Below the pieces are notes generated by a model that saw nothing but the letters and a program-made list of their open reading frames with translations, did no database searches and had not been told where the DNA came from. Below, in pieces: positions 11,916-21,547 of a stretch of DNA of 60,000 nucleotides (position 1 is the stretch's first letter; every line of letters starts with the position of its first letter). Position numbers and translations under genes: made by a program. The stretch comes from Membranipora membranacea (lineage: Eukaryota > Bryozoa > Gymnolaemata > Cheilostomatida > Membraniporidae): the NCBI GenBank assembly GCA_914767715.1, contig OU612066.1:15755001-15815000 (forward strand). The letters run 5' to 3'.

Positions 11916-12199
11916 AAGCCACATTCTCATGCCGGAAGTTGATGACCCAGCCTTTATCGTCATTTGGTCTTGGTCTGGGCTTAAACTGCTGTTTTCATGT
12001 ATTTGGGATCAACGCAAGTTCAGATTAAGCCCAGATTAATTTGCAATTAAAATCTATCATGATAAAAAAATAACTCCCCAACACCCAATCTCTTTGATGC
12101 ATCTTCAGTGTTGGCAAATACTCTATTTGCTTTATCATTCTATGCATATAGACTTGGAATTAGATAGAAAGGTATGACATCTTTGCAAAAACCCAATTT

Positions 12200-12980
12200 A
12201 GTTTGTTAATTTGATGTAGTGTGGACATGCGCATGTTCTGTTTGGTTTTCTATCTCATCTCAAATTAAGCCTAGACATTAATTTGTTTTATCAAAAATCT
12301 TGCATTCTGCGCATGCTCAGCTCTGGGCATGAGCTGATCTCTGCAAAATTGAGTCTCGGAATTCCGAAGCCATCTGATTGGCTACCTGCTCCGGTGGCAC
12401 ACTCTAAAATGCGTGCGGAATTGTTAGAAAGAGTTATCTTCTATTGTCACTATTAGCTAAATTTGACTGGCAATTTATGCAGGGGGTGTCCTATCTCCCC
12501 AGACCAAAATTGCAATTAGAACCCAGACTAAACTCATTGTTCTTGCACATGCGCAAATTCAAGTCACGCATGATACATGCTTAGCCTTACGACATTCTCT
12601 TTGTGGTAATGATAGCCTAGTTTATCAGTGATCTACATGCTCAGTCAGATCACGAGAGTCAGTATGAAAATCTTGAATAATTAAGTTAACTAATTTTCGC
12701 CTGCAAGCGGGTGTTCATCACACATTAATATTAAAGAATGATTATTACAGAGACCTGCAAAAAATGTCCTTATTAAAGTAAGGAGAGCAGACATAAATCA
12801 GTTGGAAGCATTGATATAATATATATCAGTGGTTGGAAGGCTTTAAAACCACCCATACATCCAATGAAGTGAAATAGTTTATCAAAAAAGTAGCCTTAGC
12901 ACATGGCTACAAAAAACGTGACCGTTTGAGAAGGCAAGGGTCAAGGTGCTATTAATCTGAGTTACCTAGAAGACCTTGAC
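12200..12980. other. No gene recognised; candidate span for missing Hog exons
   Basis: AT-rich sequence with scattered TGCGCATG-type palindromic pieces. No exon encoding the N-terminal part of a Hint domain (start cysteine and following VxxxxG) could be identified upstream of 12989. Confidence 0.4.
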
Positions 12981-12988
12981 CTTGTCAG

Positions 12989-14074
12989 TCAGACATTTGG
13001 TGAAGGTCAGTGTGGATGATGGACAAACGTGGACCTGCCTGTTTGCAGGGAGAGCAAAATCTGGGATGCTCGTCATATTCACTGATATAGATGGCACTGA
13101 AAATATGGACAGAATCTATGCTGTGTCCGGGTTAGTTTTTAATAGTTTGATCCGTTTGCCTGCATACTAATTGCCAGTGGAGGGGGAGCAACTCAGAATA
13201 AAGGCAAATGGACAAAACTTGGTCCAAAGTCTGATGGATAATGATTCCATTAAAAATCAAGGTCATACATACCGAACGACCTCTATTTTTGTAGTATGCA
13301 GAACATGATGAAAACAATGTCATATCTGCAAGCCATCATTCGAGAGCACGTCTATCAACCTTGTCTATCATTTAAAGGGCGAGAAAATAATATGAATGGT
13401 GATAGATTATTATTGAAGCATGCATTATTCTAATAAAGGCTTCCTTGAATGAGCTGCGTTTAGAGATTCTGCGTAACCGACAGGTATAGAGAATTAAATT
13501 CAGTAGAGTAGATATCATGTAACTCTGGGAGGCATAGATTATACCATACTATGCTAGTAAATTTTTCGAAGACCAATGTACTATGAGGTAAAGATGGCCA
13601 ACCAGCATCACGCCTCTTAAAACGGCAACTGATAGAAGAGTCATCGGTGAATTTAGCTTGGACTCACATACAAGTCTGAATGTTTCTATTTTTCAGAAAA
13701 ATCCATACAGGAATCTACACTTCTGTAACTGCAAATGGTAACATAGTTGTCGACTCTCTGTTGTGACAAGCTGCTACGGTAATCACCCAGACCGTTTCTT
13801 GAAGCACCTATTTTTTGCTCCTATAAGCTGGGCACATAAATGGGCACCATCGATATATGATGGTGACAAACGGGATGAAAATGGTAGTCATTCCTACATT
13901 GTATTCATCAACACCTCCCTAGGGTGGCTGACAGGTAACGATCTGGTATTCTCTCAGGAAAGCACCGGCAGCGAATCTGTTCTACACCACGAAATGTACA
14001 AGCCAACCAACTTTACTGAACAGGCAATAGATACATCGTCAATGATGGCTGATAGCTGTTTTGGAAAAGTATGA
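12989..14074 (+). pseudogene. Hedgehog-type Hint/Hog domain gene, C-terminal part, frameshifted
   Basis: Exon 12989-13130 (acceptor after CTTGTCAG, donor GG/GTTAGT) and exon 13697-14074 (acceptor after TTTTTCAG) join in phase. The first encodes RHLVKVSVDDG, then LFAGRAKSGMLVIFTDIDG and RIYAVSG. The second begins KIHTGIYTSVTANGNIVVDS and later has TSCYG and LFFAPISW. These align with the hedgehog autoprocessing domain (TxxHL..V, F(A)..V.PGxxV, VxxV, GxYAPLTxxGxxVVDGVxASCY, LAHxxFAPLR). Right after VVDSLL the frame breaks: an extra TG near 13763-13764 gives a stop, while the rest is open to the TGA at 14072. That is either a real 2-nt insertion or a sequence error. The N-terminal Hint exons and any signalling domain were not found upstream. 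The Hog tail continues ~75 residues past FAPISW. Confidence 0.7.
13131..13225. repeat. Degenerate fold-back repeat in the Hog-gene intron
   Basis: Carries TTTGATCCGTTTGCCTGCAT on the left and GGCAAATGGACAAAACTTGG on the right as an imperfect inverted pair, the signature of the family also seen at 23690, 44690 and 55510. Confidence 0.5.
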
Positions 14075-14592
14075 TATACTGTTTTATTACGGATATTTTA
14101 GTTTTAAGTAAGGAGTCGACTCATTGTTACAACAAGGCGTTAGAGACTTGGTTACAACGAATATCAAATCTAGTTTCTCAGATAACCAGCATTGTTTTTA
14201 TTGTATATTGAGCTTATTCGGACATCGCATCGCTAATCTCATTGCAAGGAATTTCCTCACAATACATATAAATGTCATCTGAGCCCGGCAGGTTAACCTA
14301 ACTTTATGTTCGATGGCTAATTTTGTAATTGGTAAATCACATCACCCATGTTTACCAGCTGTCATCTTTGCTGATTGCCCTGAATTAGCATTAACAGCTT
14401 ATACATTGTGGCTTTCTTGGAAAATGAATCCTGACTCTTCTTATATGTATTTGAGTCTGCAATGTCAAGTGGTCTTTGGTCTCATGTATAACAATTTGAT
14501 GTTCATTAGTTTAAGCGCTCAAAGAGTGCAGGGATAGCTGTATGGTAGTAGCTTTCCATTATGAACCACTTTCCCCACTTCCCTGCCTACAG

Positions 14593-14760
14593 GCTGGACG
14601 TAATACTTTGCATGTCGCTTCGTTCAATAAACACAACACCAATATTTTGAGATCAGAAAATATAGCAAATCGGCAAGCTTTTAATCACACTATAACAAGG
14701 GACCCCCAAAATAACAATGTAGTTATTCAAGCGAGTGCAGCTAGAGTTGTCTTACAATAA
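14593..14760 (+). CDS. Candidate terminal exon, unknown protein
   Basis: A pyrimidine-rich acceptor (CCCTGCCTACAG) precedes 55 open codons beginning AGRNTLHVASFN and ending QASAARVVLQ, then TAA. The stop overlaps an AATAAA signal (14756-14761). Codon use looks protein-like, but the incoming phase is unproven and no partner exon was identified. It could belong to a plus-strand gene downstream of the Hog gene. Family not recognised. Confidence 0.35.
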   Translation, partial: AGRNTLHVASFNKHNTNILRSENIANRQAFNHTITRDPQNNNVVIQASAARVVLQ

Positions 14761-15419
14761 ACCCTTATAAGACAGCTCCTTGCCTAACTAACCTATTCTA
14801 CCACGCAAGATGACTTAAATACTATATTATAACAAAGTGAAAGTGAGGGAGGAATACTTGGTCCCAGTCAAGGACCCTATTGGATACTGAATTAGATTCT
14901 TTTCATGGAACGGAAATATTAACACTACCTTAAACCACTGATATACACTGAATACCACTGAATTCATATCAATGCCTTAAACAATTGGAATACTCAACAC
15001 AGGGTCTGACCTGACATTGATCTGATTGGCTGTCCCTACTAGCATAATGTCTATAGCCTGGGAAATAGCCTTTTTTACAAAATTGCAAACAGTCATAAAA
15101 TGCCTGAGCGTCGACGATTTAGGCATGCCTAGTATGCTACTAGGGATTGGTCATTTTTGAAAGCCCTTTGTCTGTCGAAAGAAAGCTGAATATCACCTTT
15201 TGATCCCCAAACTCTTGAAGATGATAAAGACCATGACTTGTATGTAAACAGAACGTGCATAGTAGTTGATCGCAGGAGAGATTTTCTTATTGGCCGGACA
15301 AGTCAGTGAGTCTTTCTCCAAGTGCCATAGAGTAGCTGTAGTCTTGTCCAATAATTTGATATGAGGCATTCAGACAATGGGTGACTTTCAGCAAGCTGTG
15401 GCACAAGGTTTAGTCATAG

Positions 15420-15740
15420 ACAACAAGGATCATGATAACCCTGCAAAACAAGATCAACTTCGGATGTCCTGAAGTCATCAAGCAGAACACACAAACTTTT
15501 TCATACATGCTTACAGCAAACATTTTGGGCACAGTTATTTTACTGGATCCTGATAAGTGCCCGCAGACACTTCTAGATGCTGATTCAGACAATCCTGACT
15601 TTGCTTCAGGTTCTGAGACAGCAACAACTAGAAACAGCAGCAAAAACAACAACAACAACAACAACAACAACCAGGCTGATAGTACTTCTGAACTGACCCC
15701 TTTACTCATAAGGCAAAACAAATCTCAACCAATACAATAA
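15420..15740 (+). CDS. Candidate C-terminal exon with Asn repeat and dileucine motif
   Basis: An open frame of about 106 codons, the first possible ATG at 15432, encodes LDPDKCPQTLLDADSDNP, an (AAC)n-encoded Asn run, then STSELTPLLIRQ and a stop. AATAAA follows at once (15739-15744). SELTPLL fits the [DE]xxxL[LI] sorting motif of membrane-protein cytoplasmic tails. The opposite strand is also open only because (GTT)n encodes a Leu/Val run. An overlapping frame (ATG at 15378, starting MGDFQQAVAQG) is also plausible for 32 codons, so the true reading is uncertain. Confidence 0.3.
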   Translation, partial: TTRIMITLQNKINFGCPEVIKQNTQTFSYMLTANILGTVILLDPDKCPQTLLDADSDNPDFASGSETATTRNSSKNNNNNNNNNQADSTSELTPLLIRQNKSQPIQ

Positions 15741-15966
15741 TAAAGTATCAGGTTGACCGAGGAGGGTGGGTCTAACAGGCAAACATGTCTACCCAAGAGT
15801 TGTCTTTTGCTTTACCATGGTCACATAACTCCTGTCATTTATTTTGGCAAGCAAACACCAACACCTGTGTTAACCGATTGTTTGACTGTGCATTATCCGA
15901 CAGATCTACGTTACAAAGGTATAGCAGGCAGGCTAATTAGCGCCGTCAACCCATTCTTTTTTGGGG

Positions 15967-16085
15967 ATGGTGAGATGGCGCTATCGGTTAGCGCGCTTGC
16001 TATTCACTGCCAGGCGATTAGTGCCGCAAGAGTTGTGGGTTCGAATCCCATTGGGGAGCTTTCTAGGTTGATTGTTCCAGCCCCC
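15967..16085 (+). repeat. tRNA-derived SINE head
   Basis: A box-A-like segment (GGCGCTATCGGTTAGCGCGC) and a box B (GGTTCGAATCC at about 16039) lie about 60 bp apart, too far for a normal tRNA, with extra sequence between. This is typical of a tRNA-derived SINE head that has drifted. Confidence 0.6.
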
Positions 16086-16214
16086 AGCACCCTCGGGTGT
16101 ATACCTCTTCTTAGAGCTATAACAATCTAAATAACACGGGCAGCAATATTTGGTATCTTTGCTGGAGGTGAGCATGTATCAAATACACAACCGCTGTACA
16201 TGTACAAAATGACA

Positions 16215-16415
16215 CATAAGGCTTCTAGGCCCATTGGTTAAGAGCAAATGTCACTGCCAATGCATGGCATATTAGTGCCAAGGGGTCTTTAATGGCCTCA
16301 CACTTCTGAGATACATTCTAGTTTCTAGGATGTATCACATTCTCAGTATGAGGATTTAGGGAACTTTGCCATTCCCTATAAGGGTAGCCCAATCTTCTGT
16401 TTCTTACTAAACAGC
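16215..16415 (+). mobile_element. U2 snRNA-headed SINE-like element, copy 3 (degenerate)
   Basis: Same order as the copies at 11688 and 28215: a decayed U2-like start (GGCTTCTAGGCCCATTGG), a body with TATCACATTCTCAGTATGAG, and an end TTTCTTACTAAACAGC. It is about 27 bp shorter because of a gap in the middle. A 9-bp flank match with one mismatch (AAAATGACA at 16206, AAGATGACA at 16416) may be its target duplication. It is more diverged, hence older, than the other two. Confidence 0.75.
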
Positions 16416-16589
16416 AAGATGACAACGGAGGCAGATATCAGCAGAACACATCAAGTGACATGGTTCAGGAGGCACACACGCACAGACTGCTTGAACCAAT
16501 GCTGTTGTCAATGTCATTAAAATCGTGTATTATATCATTTGTAGAAAATTCACACTTCAGGTTTATATTGCATGCAGAAAGAACTTATA

Positions 16590-18283
16590 TCAGCCCTTCA
16601 TAATTCTGGATATTTCATCCATAGTTTTCTTCACCTGCACCGAATCATTCCCATTGTACCAGCTATCTTCTACAATTTTTTAAAAGAAATAAAACATTTA
16701 CTTTAAACCTTTGGTGACAAAGGCTTTGTAATTGTAGTGTAGAGTCAGGGTTAACGTTTATACAGTATACATTATATTAGTGCATGTTGTGTCTAGCCTA
16801 AACTCCTACATAATTACATATCTTTCTATGAATTTGGTTGTCGATGAATTCTCTCAAAATTCATAATCATCTGCTAAAAATAGTCTAAAGCTGCTGCATT
16901 CACACTGAATCTGTAATGTAAATTCAAATTTAGCACCACTGACTGTTAGCTTTCAAGTAGCTGTGCAGTCTTAAACCCCGCGACCATAGACACAGAAGCC
17001 CAATCAACAGTCTATGATTTTGGAAACTACACAGCATAAGTTACAGAACTATTTTGTCATGGTTCAATCGCATGTGGACAGATTGTCCATATCCAACAAG
17101 AAATGCAGTAAGGATCGAAGGGTAGGTTAGTGGGAAAATAAGACTTTATTAAAAGAACTGGACATAACTCACTGGTACAAATAAACATTCGCGGTGTCCA
17201 TCCCCTACAACATGCTCTGACAACATTACAATATCTCTCATCACCACAGACAGCCCTCTTATCAAAACCTTTCCAGTTTAGTGGCGGTGTAGTTGGCCAG
17301 TACTTGCAATATCTACAATTCACAGTGACATGCAATGCATGGGCTAACTGGTAATAGCAAATGAAGAGTAGGAGGTGGCTCAGTTGGTTAGAGCGCCGGA
17401 CTTCAACACTTCAACGCAAGTGTTGAAGGTCGTGGGTTCGAATCCCACTGCAGTCCATCTTCTACTGGGGATTGGTTGGTCCCCCAGGTGTGCTCCGACC
17501 TGCCTGCAAACAGAGAGCAAATTGGCGCAGATATTGCGGCCTCGCCAATAAGGCAATAATATTTCGCCGCCCATGCCTCGGGATTGGCGAGTGATAAGAC
17601 ATCGGATTTTAATCAACCATTTTAATCAACCTTTAAATGTAAATACACATATTGTTGTTGTTTGGTGCCGTCCAAGTATTACATGATCTGATACAGTAAT
17701 ATGAAAGCAGAATCACAGCCCCAAAGGCCCAGCGAGGAACACACAAGGAAAAGTCTTTTGCCTCAGTCCCAGTGCCTGTGATAGGGAGGGAAGGGGGAGG
17801 GGGGGGTAAGCATTTGACAAAATAATCCGACCATATTTGATTGGCCCTGCAAATAAATGTACTGAAAAACCAACTCAGATTAAAAAATGAAATCAAACCG
17901 ATAAGAGAGTACAAACTCAATCAGACAAAAAGAATCCCATCAAGACAAACTGTCACAGGCTATTAAAAAGATCCCTTAGTTTATAAAAAGGCTATGGTAA
18001 TTTGATCAATTCCAGCCTCAGTGTCCTAAGTGATTCCTTACCCTCCTTCACCTCTTTCCATTGCCATCCAGGTATAGAGAAATACTTTTAGCTGAGTGTG
18101 ATTGTCAAGTCTGTCTATATTGTAGCCGTTGTTTGTGAGCGTGATGATTTGGGTTGCCAATGTGCGCTCGTCCATTACAGGACTCGGAATGTACCACCTT
18201 GATGTAGGTGGTGTAAGCCCATCCTGTGACACTGCAAAGGCCGGCAGACATAACAAGATCGCAAAACAAGACAAGACCCTCAT
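16590..18283 (-). CDS. Small secreted six-cysteine protein
   Basis: Three exons join in phase: 18042-18283 (start ATG), 17173-17312 and 16590-16669 (TGA), giving about 153 residues. The start gives a clear signal peptide, MRVLSCFAILLCLPAFAVSQ. The N-terminal half has no mature cysteine (TSRWYIPSPVMDER, one NHT sequon). The second exon carries GGYCKYWPTTPP, RAVCGDERYC, RACCRGW and FIC, six cysteines in all. The last exon adds a charged tail (VKKTMDEISRIMKG). The CCRGW piece recalls the CC-x-G-W/Y end of EMI-type modules, but spacing is not enough to assign one. All splice sites are GT-AG. An extracellular role is inferred from the signal peptide. Intron 1 contains a tRNA-derived SINE. Confidence 0.75.
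17371..17600 (+). mobile_element. tRNA-derived SINE, copy 1
   Basis: The head GGAGGTGGCTCAGTTGGTTA with box B GGTTCGAATCC is followed by a shared body (GGGGATTGGTTGGTCCCCC, GTGTGCTCCGACCTGCC). The same head-plus-body occurs in reverse at 19125-19315, so this is a dispersed family and not a tRNA gene. Confidence 0.8.
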
Positions 18284-18299
18284 ACCAATCTCTTTGCTT

Positions 18300-19120
18300 T
18301 ATTATCAGCCACGGCTATGATTTATTTTAACCTGATATACAACAGGCCTACTGTGCCACCGGGTACATAAAGTGTGTGAGATCCTTCAGCTGTTTTTTGA
18401 TGCTATCACACATTGAGACCTATAATGAGACCCCTGATATACATTTAATATAAATTATATCAATATAATATCAATGAATGAGACGTCAAAATAATCTCGA
18501 AATGGAATGTAATTTACAGATAGTGGCACATATTAATTTTCATCATGAGTTATATAGTCGTACTTGTTCTCCTCTAGTGAATACAGCACGATTGCCGATT
18601 TGTTCCACTGTTCCCCTCTCTAGGCTTTTTTGTGTCTTTCAAGATTGCATCGTATTTGACTTAACTCAGTTTTAATGTCTCATGCCTTGACATCCAATTC
18701 ACTGCAGAGTCAGGTACATTTTTATTTGTAAATAATGTCCCTAATCCTAGCTGAGGAAACCATGCAACAGTTGTTCTTGCATTGTCCGTCATGCAGAATC
18801 AAATAGGCTACTTGGTGCGAGACACGCCTTCACCATTTCACATAATCTACCACCATAGGTCATTGTGGTAACTCAAAATAGTCATGTGTCAACACAATGG
18901 TTCAAAATCGATACAAAAATTGTGTGGCTTATGCTCCATATTACATAACCAAACAAAAGTATGGTTTGCTATATGGAATATTTATAAGCCATGGTAAAAT
19001 ACGGATTATGTGATCTATACTTTTGAATGGGAAATATATATCATAATGGATCCTGTAAAATTTTGATGGCAGATGGAATGCCATGGCGCAACACAGAAGG
19101 AAAAGTAAAATTTGATCCTG
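18300..19120. other. Presumed 5' flank of the Cys-rich gene; no other gene seen
   Basis: The start of the minus-strand secreted-protein gene is at 18283. The following ~800 bp should hold its promoter. No TATA box or other element could be assigned with confidence. Confidence 0.35.
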
Positions 19121-19124
19121 TCTG

Positions 19125-19315
19125 TGGTTTCATCACTCACGGCATCCCGAAGAATGTCTGCACTAATCAATTTTGCTCTCAGTTAGTAGGCAGGTCGGAG
19201 CACACCTGGGGGTCCAACAATCCCCGGTAGTCTGTAGACTGCAATGGGATTTGAACCCACAACCTTCATTATTTGAAGTCCGGCGCTCTAACCAACTGAG
19301 CCACATCCTCCTATT
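19125..19315 (-). mobile_element. tRNA-derived SINE, copy 2
   Basis: On the minus strand it reads GGATGTGGCTCAGTTGGTTA, then GGTTCAAATCCC, then the body GTGTGCTCCGACCTGCC shared with 17371-17600. The box spacing (~50 bp) is tRNA-like. Confidence 0.8.
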
Positions 19316-20018
19316 TGCTGTTTATGTATGACTTTCTGATAGAACTGAGTATTTTATGAATATTGTGCATCAGGTTAATTATAGGATTGAAAGACTTCTT
19401 TTAATTTAAAAAAAAGTCAGACTCATATTTTAAACAGCTGCTATCAAACAATTTTAAGCAGTTTATTCATATTAATATTCAGATTTTAAACGAAGATACC
19501 ATGAATTTTAATGGAGTTGCCCCTACACTATGGTAACTTGTCCATAACAGAGATTTCCAAAATACAAGCGATATTGTCTCATCTTATCTTATCTTAGAAC
19601 TTTTGGCTTTGTGGGCTTTGGGCCATCAAAATAAAGCTATATTTGGTGTCAATTTTTTTATTTTAGATATAATGAGACTAGAATTCATTCTGAAGAAATT
19701 TAAATCTTGATCATTCCATTCAGATTCAGATATAAAAGGCAAACACTATCCCGATAGTGAAATATATAAAGTTTGGTTTTGGAACCGGATCCACAGATAT
19801 GCAATTTCCATATACTGTTCAGATTATGAGGGGGATAACATAGCAACTTTCAAACTGGCAGAAATATCTCTGTAAAGAGTAAAGAGTGGTAAACGGATTA
19901 TGAGAGGATAAACATAGCAGTTTTAAAATTGCAGAAATACACAAATGCTGTAAAGATTAAAGAATTATCTCCCTTGTCAATTAATGAGGTGAGAAGGTCT
20001 ATCAACGAGCCATTCACA

Positions 20019-20093
20019 CACTGATAACGCGATATACTATTGCATGTATATCTCTGATCGATAGAGAGTGAATTAATTCACCTAGCATGAGTA
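20019..20093 (-). repeat. Dispersed repeat, inverted relative to 21027-21100
   Basis: The reverse complement reads GAATTAATTCACTCTCTATC, then GATCAGAGATATACAT, and matches 21027-21100 closely. A third, decayed piece lies at 20173-20233 in the same direction as the copy at 21027. Together they bracket the last exon of the first arylsulfatase gene. Confidence 0.75.
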
Positions 20094-20239
20094 CCATCGC
20101 AAGGATTTGGTGTGACGACCCGTGTTACATTTTACTTATTAGGGATGGGTACATGTTAGGTACTGCTACTAAATTGACTCTAACGATCAGAGATACACAT
20201 TTTTATAGTGTAATCTCGATGTCAGTGTGAGCCATTCTT

Positions 20240-21432
20240 CTAATGGTAATCAGTGAACACATCTCCGAGTAGAGCCGGGTTACATTCTCCAGTGCCTGCT
20301 GTACCATAGCTGACCACTGTGATCGGATCTTCAGCATCTCTCTCGTAATCTCTCAGTACGGTCAACATATCAGTCAGTATACTATCATATCTGGCCAAGC
20401 CACTTAAGTCTGTCTCCTCATAGGGGTCCTCGCTGAGGTTATACAGTACGGAGACAAGACCTGGACTCCCGCTGGGGTCATTCCTGAATTCATCCCCTGA
20501 AAAGAACAAACATAGGATTGTAGAATCTGATTGTTTGCAAAGAAATAATATAGGCCAAAACCAAAAATATTTATTGATATATTCATATTGATTGGAAGAC
20601 TATAAGCAAGGGAGTTGGAAGCCGCTTTACACCGATTGAAATACCTCTTGCTACTACTACATACCAATGATCTTCATTCTTCATACTATTCATCGAGATA
20701 AATACTTAGGAGATTGTCACCACAGAAGGCAAGATGAATATAACATAATTCAACCCAAAAAGTTAAATTGGAATAAAGAAACCTTCACATTATAATTTAT
20801 AATCTAAGTGCTAAGGCAGCTGCAGAGCGAGTTAGTGGCATTACATTATCAAACACTAATGTAATGCCACTAACTCGCATAGCAGCTGTCTGAGCACTTA
20901 GACTATAAGCTATATAAAAACTCTTTCACATTATAGATTTTTTGTATTGTTATGCTGTTTGCTTGACTCACAGGTTTGGGTAATCATCCATACGTCTCCT
21001 AAACACTGCATTTCAGCTGTTCTGAGGCTAGGAGAATTAATTCATTCTCTATCGATCAGAGATATACATACAATAGTATATCACGTCATCAGTGTGGGCC
21101 AGATGAACAGAATATAATTAAATACATAGAGGTAAAGTGGAATAAAGAAAACCTCCACATAATAATCTATTTAAAAATGATACTATCGTATTGTTTTGTT
21201 TGTTTGACTCACAGGTGACATAGTCATCTGAAGGGTTAGGAAAGTATGAACCACCAGTCTGGGTACCAGTCATTATCTTGTACATGTGTCCATCGTAAAT
21301 CTTCATCATCGATGCTTTGATGGTGGTAACCAAGGTCGATCGGCCAATTGCTCGCTGTCTTGCTTCGATGTTGTGTAAGATTTCCTGTACAAAAAAAACC
21401 AAATTATTGATTGATTGATTGATTGATTGATA

Positions 21433-21479
<47 letters not shown>

Positions 21480-21497
21480 TGATTGATTGATTGATTG

Positions 21498-21547
<50 letters not shown>

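Noticed and set aside
15410-15721. Minus-strand frame with a long Leu run
   Set aside because: Antisense reading of the (AAC)n tract; no signal, splice site or domain supports it.
17371-17450. A second tRNA gene
   Set aside because: Box A and B are present, but the same head plus a shared non-tRNA body recurs at 19125-19315, so it is a SINE.
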